A DNA stretch of 64,000 bases, taken from positions 372,001 to 436,000 of the forward strand of contig NZ_LIVQ01000002.1 in NCBI RefSeq assembly GCF_001905445.1, in the 5' to 3' direction. This DNA is from Streptomyces sp. CB00455. GTDB taxonomy: Bacteria > Actinomycetota > Actinomycetes > Streptomycetales > Streptomycetaceae. The notes beneath the pieces were generated by a model. That model did no database searches, was not told the origin of the DNA, and saw only the letters and a list, made by a program, of their open reading frames with translations. Below are positions 1-8,180 of the stretch, in pieces (positions within the stretch are counted from its first letter, which is position 1; each line of letters opens with the position of its first letter). The position numbers and the translations under genes were made by a program.

Positions 1-1217
1 CCCGAGGCGTCCAGCGCGGCCGCCTCCGCCGCGGCCTCGGCGGCCCGTGAGGCGTGCCGGTAGCGCGGCGGCACCAGCCCCTGTGCCCAGCGCGGGGCCC
101 GCGGGGTGAAGCGCGGCAGGAGCAGCAGGATCAGACCCACGGCGCTCAGCGCCGCGATCGCCAGCACGATCCACATCGAGGCGGAGTGCACCGAGTACGC
201 GACCGTGCCGAAGGCGATCAGCCCCGACCAGAAGTACATGATGAGCACCGCGCGGCTGTGCGAATGCCCCAGTTCCAGCAGCCGGTGGTGCAGGTGCCCG
301 CGGTCGGCGGCGAAGGGCGACTGCCCCTTCCAGGTACGCCGGACGATGGCCAGGACCAGGTCCGCCATCGGGATCGCGATGATGGTCAGGGGCAGGATCA
401 GCGGGATGAAGACGGGGAGCATCGCGTGCGTCGCGTTGCGCTCGCCGCCCGCGAACAGCGCCATCGCGTCGGGGTCGACCTGCCCGGTAACGGAGATCGC
501 GGCGGCGGCCAGTACCAGGCCGATGAGCATCGAGCCGGAGTCGCCCATGAAGATCCGGGCGGGGTGCATGTTGTGCGGCAGGAAGCCCAGGCACATGCCC
601 ATCAGGATCGCCGCGAAGAGCGTCGCGGGCGCGGCCGCCTCGATGCCATAGCCGAACCAGATGCGGTAGGCGTAGAGGAAGAACGCGGTGGTGGCGATGC
701 AGACCATGCCGGCGGCGAGGCCGTCGAGGCCGTCCACGAAGTTCACGGCGTTGATGGTGATCACGACGAGGGCCACGGTGAGCAGGTTTCCCTGCCACTG
801 GGTGAGCGCGACCGTGCCGATCCACGGGACGGGGATCCACAGGATGGTCAGACCCTGCATGACCATCACACCGGCGGCGATCATCTGCGCGCCGAGTTTG
901 ATCAGCGCGTCGATCTCGAACTTGTCGTCGAGCACGCCGACGAGCCAGATCAGTGCCGCGCCGGAGAGCAGCGCGCGCGGTTCATTGGACAACTCGAAGA
1001 CGCCGTTGAGGTTCTGCAGGTGGTCGGCGACGAGCAGTCCCGCGCACAGGCCGCCGAACATGGCGATGCCGCCCAGCCGTGGCGTGGGTTCGCGGTGCAC
1101 GTCGCGGGCACGGATCTCCGGCATGGCCCCGGCCGCGATCGCGAACTTCCGCACGGGCCCGGTCAGCAGGTAGGTCACCGCGACCGTGACGCAAAGCGTC
1201 AGCAGATATTCACGCAC
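1..1217 (-). CDS. WecA/TagO-like undecaprenyl-phosphate sugar-1-phosphate transferase (3' end cut by window)
   Basis: Polytopic membrane enzyme of the MraY/WecA family that loads a sugar-1-phosphate (usually GlcNAc-1-P) onto undecaprenyl phosphate, the first step of teichoic-acid-like wall polymer synthesis. Visible hallmarks are the Asp pair in GVLDDKF (residues 97-98), NFVDGLDGL (about 159-167), the GDSGS motif (225-229) and the His-rich loop HLHHRL (308-313), which is WecA-like rather than MraY-like. Many hydrophobic segments run the length. I chose the GTG at 1217, which begins VREYLLTLCV directly before the first membrane helix. The C-terminal tail is cut off at base 1, so about 405 codons are seen. 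It follows a glyA-like gene on the same strand, as I recall from the region just upstream of the Streptomyces atp operon. The sugar specificity cannot be read from sequence. Confidence 0.9.
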   Translation of the reverse strand, partial: MREYLLTLCVTVAVTYLLTGPVRKFAIAAGAMPEIRARDVHREPTPRLGGIAMFGGLCAGLLVADHLQNLNGVFELSNEPRALLSGAALIWLVGVLDDKFEIDALIKLGAQMIAAGVMVMQGLTILWIPVPWIGTVALTQWQGNLLTVALVVITINAVNFVDGLDGLAAGMVCIATTAFFLYAYRIWFGYGIEAAAPATLFAAILMGMCLGFLPHNMHPARIFMGDSGSMLIGLVLAAAAISVTGQVDPDAMALFAGGERNATHAMLPVFIPLILPLTIIAIPMADLVLAIVRRTWKGQSPFAADRGHLHHRLLELGHSHSRAVLIMYFWSGLIAFGTVAYSVHSASMWIVLAIAALSAVGLILLLLPRFTPRAPRWAQGLVPPRYRHASRAAEAAAEAAALDAS

Positions 1218-1333
1218 GGGCTGCCCCAGATGTATCGCCGGCCATCTCAGCCCCACACATTAGCTGCGATGTCTGCTTCACCGAGGACGCGAGGGGGTGG
1301 TATCCCGGTTGCAGTACGACCGTCTTGTCGTGA

Positions 1334-2566
1334 TTACGCACTGTACGGGGGGAATTCGAACGTGAGCTCGCCGACCTCCGCGCGGGTCTTCGCCGCTTCA
1401 CCGCGCAGCGCGGAGGCGAACAGCGCGGCGATCCTCAGCATCTCTCCCTCCCCCATCCCCTGCGTGGTGACGGCGGCCGTACCCAGCCTGATGCCGCGCT
1501 GGTCCCCGTACGGCAGCGCGCAGGTGTCGAGCACGATCCCGGCGGCCGCCAGCAGCCCCCGCGCGGCCGGTCCGTCGAGACCGAGGGGCGCCGGGTCCGC
1601 GGTGATCAGGTGCGTGTCCGTCCCGCCGGTGGTGACGGCGAAGCCCAGGTCCTCCAGCGCGCCGGCCAGCTCTCGGGCGTTGGAGACGACCCGGTGGGCG
1701 TAGGTGGTGAAGGCCGGAGCGGCGGCCTCCCCGAAGGCGACGGCCTTGGCGGCGATGGTGTGCATCTGGGCGCCGCCCTGGGTGAAGGGGAACACCGCCC
1801 GGTCGACGCGCTCGGCGAACTCGCGCCCGCACAGGATCATCCCGCCGCGCGGCCCGCGCAGCACCTTGTGCGTGGTCGCGCAGACCAGGTCCGCGTACGG
1901 GACGGGGCTGGGCGCGGCCGCGCCGGCCACCAGCCCGATGGGGTGGGCGGCGTCCGCGATCAGGTAGGCGCCGACCTCGTCGGCGATCTCGCGGAAGGCC
2001 GAGTACTCGGGATGGCGGGAGTAGGAGATCGAACCGCAGACGATGGCCTTGGGCCGGTGCGCGTGCGCGAGCTGCTGCACCTGCTCGTAGTCGATGAGCC
2101 CGCTCTCCGCGTCCACTCCGTACCCGACGAAGTCGAACCAGCGGCCGGAGAAGTTGGCCGGCGACCCGTGGGTGAGGTGGCCCCCGTACGGCAGGCCCAT
2201 GGCCAGCACCGTGTCCCCGGGGCGCAGCAGCGCGGCGTAGGCGGCCAGGACCGCGGAGGATCCGGAATGGGCCTGCACGTTGGCGTGCTCGGCGCCGAAG
2301 AGCGCCTTGGCCCGCTCCACGGCCACGCGTTCTGCGAGGTCGGCGTACTCGCACCCGCCGTGGTGGCGGGCGCCGGGGTAGCCCTCGGCGTACTTGTTGG
2401 CGAGCGGCGAGCCGAGCGCGGCCAGGACGGCGGGCGAGGTGAAGTTCTCGGCGGCGATCAGCTGGAGCGTGGTGGCCTGCCGCTGCCGCTCCCCCGCGAG
2501 GACGTCGGCCATCTGCGGGTCCTGCCGTCGCAGGAGGTCGGTCGGCAGGTCGGTGGTGACGGTCAT
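1334..2566 (-). CDS. glyA: Serine hydroxymethyltransferase-like PLP enzyme, divergent active site
   Basis: Fold-type I PLP enzyme of 410 aa related to serine hydroxymethyltransferase, which interconverts serine and glycine using tetrahydrofolate. The PLP lysine is K234 in TTHKVLRGPRGG, and NKYAEGYPG (57-65), HSGSS (100-104) and GGHLTHGSP (128-136) are family landmarks. Several positions usually invariant in SHMT differ: the Tyr-Tyr after YPGxR is His-His (69-70), the PLP-stacking His before GGHLTHG is Tyr127, MAHxAGL reads AAHPIGL, and the C-terminal folate-binding NKN region reads DTC. The ATG at 2566 was chosen because it starts the homologous region. A longer in-frame start at 2620 would add an unrelated 18-residue leader. 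Folate-dependent SHMT activity is therefore uncertain; it may be a paralogue acting on another amino acid. Confidence 0.85.
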   Translation of the reverse strand: MTVTTDLPTDLLRRQDPQMADVLAGERQRQATTLQLIAAENFTSPAVLAALGSPLANKYAEGYPGARHHGGCEYADLAERVAVERAKALFGAEHANVQAHSGSSAVLAAYAALLRPGDTVLAMGLPYGGHLTHGSPANFSGRWFDFVGYGVDAESGLIDYEQVQQLAHAHRPKAIVCGSISYSRHPEYSAFREIADEVGAYLIADAAHPIGLVAGAAAPSPVPYADLVCATTHKVLRGPRGGMILCGREFAERVDRAVFPFTQGGAQMHTIAAKAVAFGEAAAPAFTTYAHRVVSNARELAGALEDLGFAVTTGGTDTHLITADPAPLGLDGPAARGLLAAAGIVLDTCALPYGDQRGIRLGTAAVTTQGMGEGEMLRIAALFASALRGEAAKTRAEVGELTFEFPPYSA

Positions 2567-2754
2567 GGCACGACTCCCGCGCGGTGGGGGTACCGGGTAG
2601 GCCCACCATATTCCCGCCATCGGGCTCGCGCCGCCCGAGCCGCGTGCGGCGCGCGGGGCCGTCCCTCACGCGCCCTCGCACCGGTGGCTCCGGGGGCCGT
2701 CCGGCGGCTTCCGGCCGCACCGGCCGCGGCCGCGTGCCCGGGGGCGGCGCGCGG

Positions 2755-3411
2755 TCAGCGTGCGGCCGTCACGCCCGTCAGGGCCGTGACCACGGGGTCC
2801 AGCGCCTGGTTGATCTCGTCGCCGATGGAGCGGAAGAAGGTGATGGGGGCGCCGTACGGGTCGTACACCTCGTCGGCGTCCGGCGAGGGGGCCAGCAGCC
2901 AGCCCCGCAGTGCGGCAGCGGCCCGTACCAGCGCGCGCGCCCGCGCCGCCATGCCGTCGTCCAGCGGCGGCAGGGTGGCCGGATCTATCGCACGGACGAG
3001 GCGGGTGAACTCCTTCAGCGTGAAGGTCCGCAGCCCCGCGGAGTGCCCCATGGAGATGACCTGCGCGCGGTGGTCGCGCGTGGCGGTCAGCACCAGGTCG
3101 GCGCGTATGACGTGCTCGTCCAGCAGTTCACGCCCGGTGAAACCGGAGGCGTCGGCGCCGAAGTCCGCCAGCACGGCGGCCGCGTTCGCCTCCATCGGGG
3201 CGCCCTCGTGGCCCCAGGTGCCGGCGCTCTCCACGACGAGGTCGCCCGCGACGAGGCCGCCGAGGCGGTGCGAGAGGGCGTGGCGCGTCAGCCGCTCGGT
3301 GATGGGCGAGCGGCAGACGTTGCCGGTGCTGACGTGGAGTATGCGGAAGGTGTCGTCGTCGGCTGCCGCCGGGCCGTGTCCCCTTGCTATGCCACGCCCC
3401 TCAGGGCTCAC
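2755..3411 (-). CDS. Low-molecular-weight protein-tyrosine-phosphatase-fold protein lacking the nucleophilic Cys
   Basis: 218 aa protein with the LMW-PTP fold. The phosphate-loop segment reads HVSTGNVCRSP (26-36), where the canonical family has V-C-x-G-N-x-C-R-S. The first, nucleophilic Cys is Ser28 here, while Cys33 and Arg34 are kept. The C-terminal general-acid region is present as DPYG. This suggests a phosphate-binding pseudo-phosphatase, or a different chemistry, rather than an active tyrosine phosphatase. The GTG start at 3411 overlaps the stop of the preceding tsaC-like gene in a GTGA junction, which implies translational coupling. The C-terminal third (about 130-218) is longer than in minimal 150-aa LMW-PTPs. 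It lies between threonylcarbamoyl-adenylate synthase and glyA on the same strand. Confidence 0.85.
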   Translation of the reverse strand: MSPEGRGIARGHGPAAADDDTFRILHVSTGNVCRSPITERLTRHALSHRLGGLVAGDLVVESAGTWGHEGAPMEANAAAVLADFGADASGFTGRELLDEHVIRADLVLTATRDHRAQVISMGHSAGLRTFTLKEFTRLVRAIDPATLPPLDDGMAARARALVRAAAALRGWLLAPSPDADEVYDPYGAPITFFRSIGDEINQALDPVVTALTGVTAAR

Positions 3412-4055
3412 GGGGCGACCTCGAGGTCGGGTACGACCTCCCGCAGCTGGTCCGCGGTGAGCGCCCCCTCGCGCAGCAGGAGGGGGACCTTCCCCGTGAC
3501 GTCGACGATCGACGACGGCTGGATGCCGGGGGTCGGACCGCCGTCCAGGTACACGGACACGGAGTCCCCGAGCATCTCGCGCGCGGCGTCGCAGTCCTCG
3601 GGCGCCGGGTGCCCCGACAGGTTGGCCGAGGACACCGCCATCGGTCCGACCTCGGTCAGCAGCTCGATCGCGACGGGGTGCAGGGGCATGCGCACGGCCA
3701 CGGTGCCGTGGGTGTCGCCGAGGTCCCACGCCAGCGAGGGCTGGTGCTTGGCGACCAGGGTCAGCGCGCCGGGCCAGAAGGCGTCGACGAGCTCCCACGC
3801 CTGCTCGGAGAAGTCCGTGACCAGGCCGTGGAGGGTGTTCGGGGAGCCGATGAGCACCGGGGTGGGCATGCCGCGGCCCCGGCCCTTGGCGGCGAGGAGG
3901 TCGTGCACGGCCTCCGGGCTGAAGGCGTCCGCGCCGATCCCGTACAGGGTGTCGGTGGGCAGCACGACGAGCTCGCCGCGACGCACGGCTGAGGCGGCCT
4001 CGCGCAGGCCCGTCTTGCGGTCCGTCGCGTCGTTGCAGTCGTATCGCCGGGCCAT
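3408..4055 (-). CDS. ywlC: L-threonylcarbamoyladenylate synthase (Sua5/YwlC/TsaC family)
   Basis: 215 aa cytoplasmic YrdC-domain enzyme that makes threonylcarbamoyl-AMP from threonine, bicarbonate and ATP for t6A modification of ANN-decoding tRNAs. Landmarks are the N-terminal PTDTLYGIGADAF segment (about 33-45), the basic KGRGRGMPTPVLIG loop (about 58-71), VAVRMPLHP and SSANLSGHPAP. The length matches the single-domain TsaC/YwlC form. The ATG at 4055 begins MARRYDCND, and the end overlaps the next gene by 4 bases (GTGA). It sits directly downstream of prfA-prmC, the usual actinobacterial and Bacillus order linking translation termination with tRNA modification. Confidence 0.92.
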   Translation of the reverse strand: MARRYDCNDATDRKTGLREAASAVRRGELVVLPTDTLYGIGADAFSPEAVHDLLAAKGRGRGMPTPVLIGSPNTLHGLVTDFSEQAWELVDAFWPGALTLVAKHQPSLAWDLGDTHGTVAVRMPLHPVAIELLTEVGPMAVSSANLSGHPAPEDCDAAREMLGDSVSVYLDGGPTPGIQPSSIVDVTGKVPLLLREGALTADQLREVVPDLEVAP

Positions 4056-4113
4056 CAGCGGGCCTCCTCGTGCAGCGGGGTGGTGGCAGTGGCAAGGAGT
4101 GACATCGCGCGGA

Positions 4114-4959
4114 TCACGGCAGTGCCTTGCGGGCGGTCGCGAAGCGCGGTCGGTTGTTGAGGTCCGGGTGGTCGGCCGCGTCGGCCCAGCCCCGTTCCTC
4201 GGCGAAGATCCAGGGGACCTGGCCGCCCTGGGTGTCGGCGTGCTCGATGACGACGATGCCGCCGGGCCGCAGCAGCCGGTGCGCGGTGCGCTCGATGCCG
4301 CGGATGGTGTCGAGGCCGTCCTCGCCCGAGAACAGGGCCATCTCCGGGTCGTGGTCGCGGGCCTCGGGTGCCACGTACTCCCACTCGGTGAGCGGGATGT
4401 ACGGGGGGTTGGAGATCACCAGGTCGACCTGGCCGTCGAGCTCCGGCAGGGCGCTCAGCGCGTCCCCCTGGTGCACGGTGACCCGGGAGCCCTCGGCGTT
4501 CTTGCGGGTCCACCGCAGGGCGTCCTCGGACAGCTCGACGGCGTGCACGCGCGAGCGCGGCACCTCCTGCGCCATGGCGAGCGCGATGGCGCCGGATCCG
4601 CTGCACAGGTCGACGATCAGGGGCTCGACCACGTCCATCGCCCGGACGGCCTGTATGGCCCAGTCCACGACCGACTCGGTCTCGGGCCGCGGGACGAAGA
4701 CCCCGGGCCCGACCTGGAGCTCCAGGTAGCGGAAGAAGGCGCGGCCGGTGATGTGCTGGAGCGGCTCGCGCGCCTCGCGGCGGGCGACGGCCTCCCAGTA
4801 GCGGGCGTCGAAGTCCGCGTCCTTGACGTGGTGCAGTTCCCCCCGCTTGACGTCGTGCACGAAGGCCGCGAGCTCCTCCGCGTCGAAGCGCGGTGAGGGC
4901 ACGCCGGCGGCGGCCAGCCGCTGGGTGGCCTGGGCCACCTCGGCAAGCAGCAAGTTCAC
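4114..4959 (-). CDS. prmC: Release factor glutamine methyltransferase
   Basis: 281 aa class I SAM-dependent methyltransferase that N5-methylates the Gln of the GGQ motif in RF1/RF2. The SAM-binding motif [15 protein letters not shown] lies near the middle and the catalytic NPPY is in [10 protein letters not shown]. The N-terminal helical substrate domain (1-80) includes [13 protein letters not shown]. The GTG start at 4959 is preceded by a good GGAGGACC ribosome site with 3-base spacing to the GTG. In-frame sequence further upstream up to 5073 is Arg/Thr/Pro-rich and not homologous. It lies 43 bp downstream of prfA, encoding its substrate, on the same strand. Confidence 0.95.
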   Translation of the reverse strand: MNLLLAEVAQATQRLAAAGVPSPRFDAEELAAFVHDVKRGELHHVKDADFDARYWEAVARREAREPLQHITGRAFFRYLELQVGPGVFVPRPETESVVDWAIQAVRAMDVVEPLIVDLCSGSGAIALAMAQEVPRSRVHAVELSEDALRWTRKNAEGSRVTVHQGDALSALPELDGQVDLVISNPPYIPLTEWEYVAPEARDHDPEMALFSGEDGLDTIRGIERTAHRLLRPGGIVVIEHADTQGGQVPWIFAEERGWADAADHPDLNNRPRFATARKALP

Positions 4960-5002
4960 GCTGGTCCTCCGGGCTGCTGTCGTACGGGGGGTGCGGGACG
5001 GG

Positions 5003-6082
5003 TCAGTGCGCGGCGGCGAGCTTGGCCGCGGAGTCCGTGTCGACGCAGGCCTGGATGACCGCGTCGAGGTCACCGTCGAGCACCTGGTCCAAGTTGTACG
5101 CCTTGAATCCGGTCCGGTGGTCCGAGATCCGGTTTTCCGGGTAGTTGTACGTGCGGATCTTCTCGGAGCGGTCCACCGAGCGCACCTGGCTGCGGCGCAC
5201 GTCGGAGGCCTCCTGCTCGGCGGCTTCCTGCGCGGCGGCCAGCAGGCGCGAGCGCAGGATGCGCATGGCCTGCTCCTTGTTCTGGAGCTGGCTCTTCTCG
5301 TTCTGGCAGGAGGCGACCACGCCGGTCGGCAGGTGGGTGATGCGCACGGCCGAGTCGGTGGTGTTGACGGACTGGCCGCCGGGGCCCGAGGAGCGGTACA
5401 CGTCGATGCGGAGGTCGTTCATGTTGATCTCGACCTCGACCTCTTCGGCCTCCGGGGTGACGAGCACGCCGGCGGCGGAGGTGTGGATGCGGCCCTGGGA
5501 CTCGGTGGCCGGTACCCGCTGGACGCGGTGCACGCCGCCCTCGTACTTCAGGCGGGCCCAGACGCCCTGGCCGGGCTCGGTGGCGCCGTTGCCGCCCTTG
5601 GTGCGGACGGAGACCTGGACGTCCTTGTAGCCGCCGAGTTCGGACTCGGTGGCGTCGATGATCTCGGTCTTCCAGCCCACGCGCTCGGCGTAGCGCAGGT
5701 ACATGCGCAGCAGGTCGCCGGCGAACAGCGCCGATTCGTCGCCGCCCGCGCCCGCCTTGACCTCCAGGAGCACGTCCTTGTCGTCGCTGGGGTCGCGGGG
5801 GACGAGCAGCAGGCGGAGCTTCTCGGTGAGCTCCTCGCGCTGCTGGGTCAGCTCCTTGACCTCGGCGATGAAGTCCGGGTCGTCGGCCGCGAACTCCTTG
5901 GCCGTCTCGATGTCCTCGGTCGACTGCTTCCAGGCACGGAAGGTCGCGACGATCGGGGTGAGCTCCGCGTAGCGCTTGTTCAGCTTGCGGGCGTTGGCCT
6001 GATCGGAGTGGACCGAAGGGTCGGCGAGCTTCTTTTCAAGATCGGCGTGCTCGCCGATCAGTTCCTCGACCGCCTCGAACAT
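5003..6082 (-). CDS. prfA: Peptide chain release factor 1
   Basis: 359 aa class I release factor that recognises UAA/UAG and triggers peptidyl-tRNA hydrolysis. The GGQ motif (235-237, in [10 protein letters not shown]) and the RF1-type PxT stop-codon tripeptide PAT (191-193, in [10 protein letters not shown]) are both visible. Length is standard for RF1. The ATG at 6082 begins [12 protein letters not shown]; an upstream in-frame extension is not conserved in style. Together with prmC downstream and rpmE upstream it forms a translation cluster. Confidence 0.97.
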   Translation of the reverse strand: MFEAVEELIGEHADLEKKLADPSVHSDQANARKLNKRYAELTPIVATFRAWKQSTEDIETAKEFAADDPDFIAEVKELTQQREELTEKLRLLLVPRDPSDDKDVLLEVKAGAGGDESALFAGDLLRMYLRYAERVGWKTEIIDATESELGGYKDVQVSVRTKGGNGATEPGQGVWARLKYEGGVHRVQRVPATESQGRIHTSAAGVLVTPEAEEVEVEINMNDLRIDVYRSSGPGGQSVNTTDSAVRITHLPTGVVASCQNEKSQLQNKEQAMRILRSRLLAAAQEAAEQEASDVRRSQVRSVDRSEKIRTYNYPENRISDHRTGFKAYNLDQVLDGDLDAVIQACVDTDSAAKLAAAH

Positions 6083-6146
6083 CGGGGTACTCCTGGGGTA
6101 AAAGTGCGAAGGGACTGCTGGGGTGACGGGGCTTGACGACGACAAA

Positions 6147-6200
6147 GGCGCCGGTCCGGCCGCCCCCGAGTGGACAGGGGGCGGCCGCAGACCGGCGCCT
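6147..6200 (-). terminator. Hairpin terminator after rpmE
   Basis: Long near-perfect inverted repeat between rpmE and prfA. An outer arm of 9 bp (ggcgccggt / accggcgcc) and an inner arm of 11 bp (cggccgccccc / gggggcggccg) close an 9-base loop. On the minus strand the stem is followed by TTTGTCGTC. It should end rpmE transcripts before prfA. Confidence 0.75.
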
Positions 6201-6208
6201 GGGTCGCG

Positions 6209-6427
6209 CTACTTCTTGGCCGCACCCTTGCCGAAGCGAGCCTCGAAGCGCGCCACACGGCCACCGGTGTCGAGGATCTTCTGCTTGCCCGTGTAGAACG
6301 GGTGGCACTCGGAGCAGACCTCGGCACGGATGTTGCCTTCGGTCAGGGTGCTACGGGTGGTGAACGACGCGCCACAGGTGCAGCTGACCTGGGTCTCGAC
6401 GTACTGGGGGTGGATCTCGCTCTTCAA
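6209..6427 (-). CDS. rpmE: 50S ribosomal protein L31, zinc-ribbon type
   Basis: 72 aa ribosomal protein bL31. It has four zinc-ligand cysteines (C16, C18, C38, C41), so it is the zinc-containing form rather than the cysteine-free L31B paralogue made under zinc starvation. The sequence begins [12 protein letters not shown] and ends in the basic tail RFGKGAAKK. The strong hairpin immediately downstream suggests it is transcribed as its own unit or ends the upstream transcript. It is flanked by an LCP-family gene upstream and prfA downstream. Confidence 0.97.
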   Translation of the reverse strand: MKSEIHPQYVETQVSCTCGASFTTRSTLTEGNIRAEVCSECHPFYTGKQKILDTGGRVARFEARFGKGAAKK

Positions 6428-6675
6428 GGTGTCTCCTAGATCGGGAGGGCGCCGGGTCGCAGGAGCGGAATTGCGCGCTGCGTGAACCGGGGCCGACAGA
6501 CCAGTCTGCCAGGACCGGGCTGCCTGTCAAAATTCTGAGGACGCCTCCCTCAACGGAGAGGGGCCGGCATCTATTCCGCGCCACGGTGCGGCCCGTCCGC
6601 CGACCGCCCGCACGCCGCCCGCAAGCCGCCCGCAAGCCGACGGGAAGCCGCCCGTACGCCGCCGGACAGGGGGCT

Positions 6676-7776
6676 CTACCGGACGACCCCGCCCGCCGAG
6701 CCCTTGTCCCCCATCGAGTTCTCGGTGGCCTCCGCGGGGATGGGCTGGTCGGCCAGCAGGGCGTCCCAGACCATCTTGCACTGCTTGGCCATCGGCGCCA
6801 CGCGGTCGGTGTCGAGGGCGTCCGCGGTCACCGGCAGGGTGATCATGTGCATGTTCTGGCCGTCGATGCCCTGGAGCCCCTGGGCGAAGCCCATGAGGGA
6901 CTTCACGTCGCCGAGCGACTTGTCGGTGGTGATCGCCTTGGTCGCGGAGTCGGCGAGGCCGAGCAGCTTCTTGGGGTTGTCGAACACCCCGACTCCCTTG
7001 ACCTGCTTGATCAGCGCCTTGATGAAGGCCTGCTGCAGCTGGATGCGGCCGAGGTCCCCGCCGTCGCCGACACCGTGACGGGTGCGGACGAGCCCGAGGG
7101 CCTGTTCGCCGCCGAGCCGGTTGGTGCCCGCCGGGAGGTCGAGGTGGCTGAAGGGGTCCTTGATCGGCTTGGTGGTGGTCACCTCGACGCCGCCGAGGTT
7201 GTCGATGATCTTCTTGAAGCCCGTGAAGTCGACCTCGATGTAGTGGTCCATGCGGATCCCCGACATCTTCTCGACCGTCTTGACCGCGCAAGCGGCCCCG
7301 CCGACCGTGTACGCCTCGTTGAACTGCCTGCGCGACCCGCCGGGGTCGGTCTTGCCGTCGGAGGTGGTGCAGGCCGGGCGCGCGGTCATGGTGTCGCGGG
7401 GTATCGATATGACGCCGGCCTTCTGGTGGCCCTCGTAGAGGTGGACGATCATCGCGGTGTCGGAGCGGGCCGAGCCGCCGTCGTCCTTGCCGTACTCCCC
7501 GTTCGCGCCGCCGCGGGAGTCCGACCCGAGGACCAGGATGTCCATCGAGCCGTTGTCCACGTTCTGCGGGCGGTCGCTGCCGAGCGCCTGGTCGATGTCG
7601 ACCGTCTTCAGGTTGCCGTTGAACTTCACGTAGAAGTAGCCCAGACCCGCCCCGCCGAGCAGGACCACGCCCGCGGCGCTCCACGCGGCGATGACGACGG
7701 CCCTGCGGCGCCTGGGCGGTCTTTTGCGGCGCCGGCCTGCGACGCGGTGGCCGCGGCCCGTGCTGTCCTCGCTCAT
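6676..7776 (-). CDS. LytR-CpsA-Psr (LCP) family cell-wall glycopolymer ligase
   Basis: 366 aa membrane-anchored LCP protein, predicted to transfer undecaprenyl-linked glycopolymers onto peptidoglycan outside the cell. An Arg-rich cytoplasmic N-terminus (9-26) is followed by one membrane helix (about 27-49). The extracellular LCP domain then carries DILVLGSDSRGG, SDTAMIVHL, SIPRDT and the active-site RTRHGVGDGGDLGR. The ATG at 7776 starts MSEDSTGRGH and is preceded by AGGAGAGC. Its function fits the WecA/TagO-like gene at the start of the window: lipid-linked polymer initiation there, wall attachment here. Confidence 0.9.
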   Translation of the reverse strand: MSEDSTGRGHRVAGRRRKRPPRRRRAVVIAAWSAAGVVLLGGAGLGYFYVKFNGNLKTVDIDQALGSDRPQNVDNGSMDILVLGSDSRGGANGEYGKDDGGSARSDTAMIVHLYEGHQKAGVISIPRDTMTARPACTTSDGKTDPGGSRRQFNEAYTVGGAACAVKTVEKMSGIRMDHYIEVDFTGFKKIIDNLGGVEVTTTKPIKDPFSHLDLPAGTNRLGGEQALGLVRTRHGVGDGGDLGRIQLQQAFIKALIKQVKGVGVFDNPKKLLGLADSATKAITTDKSLGDVKSLMGFAQGLQGIDGQNMHMITLPVTADALDTDRVAPMAKQCKMVWDALLADQPIPAEATENSMGDKGSAGGVVR

Positions 7777-8126
7777 GCTCTCCTCAGTCCTGAGTCCGGT
7801 ACCCGGTCCCTGTGGCCGGCCGTCCCGCCCCGCACTCCTGCGACCTGCGGTCCTGTGACATGCGGTCCACTGACACAGACGGCCCAACGGCCTCCAGGGT
7901 TCCACGGCCGCGTGCGTACCCGGCCCGCCGCGGACCTGCCCGCCCTCCGGCGGCGCCGCCGCGGGGGTCCCCCGTCACCTGCGGTTTTACGGGGGCCCCG
8001 CGGGACCCGGCGCGGCCGTACGCAGCGGGACCGTGTGCGCAACGGCACAGCGGCGCGCACGGCTACCCGCACATCCGCGACCGGCGCGGCCGGCCGTGGG
8101 GTTGCGTCCGCACGCGCCGCGAGCAC
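7777..8126. other. Intergenic region between rho and the LCP gene, no gene seen
   Basis: About 350 bp without a convincing reading frame on either strand. It lies downstream of the rho terminator hairpin in the direction of minus-strand transcription, so it probably carries the promoter of the LCP gene near 7790-7900. No clear -10/-35 boxes were recognised. Confidence 0.5.
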
Positions 8127-8160
8127 AGCCGCCCCCGCCGCGGGTGCGGCGGGGGCGGCT
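8127..8160 (-). terminator. Perfect 15-bp hairpin after rho
   Basis: agccgcccccgccgc, a gggt loop, then the exact reverse complement gcggcgggggcggct. It starts 20 bp beyond the rho stop codon. There is no T-run, which is usual for Streptomyces terminators. Confidence 0.75.
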
Positions 8161-8180
8161 GCGGGGACGGCGCGGGGGCG

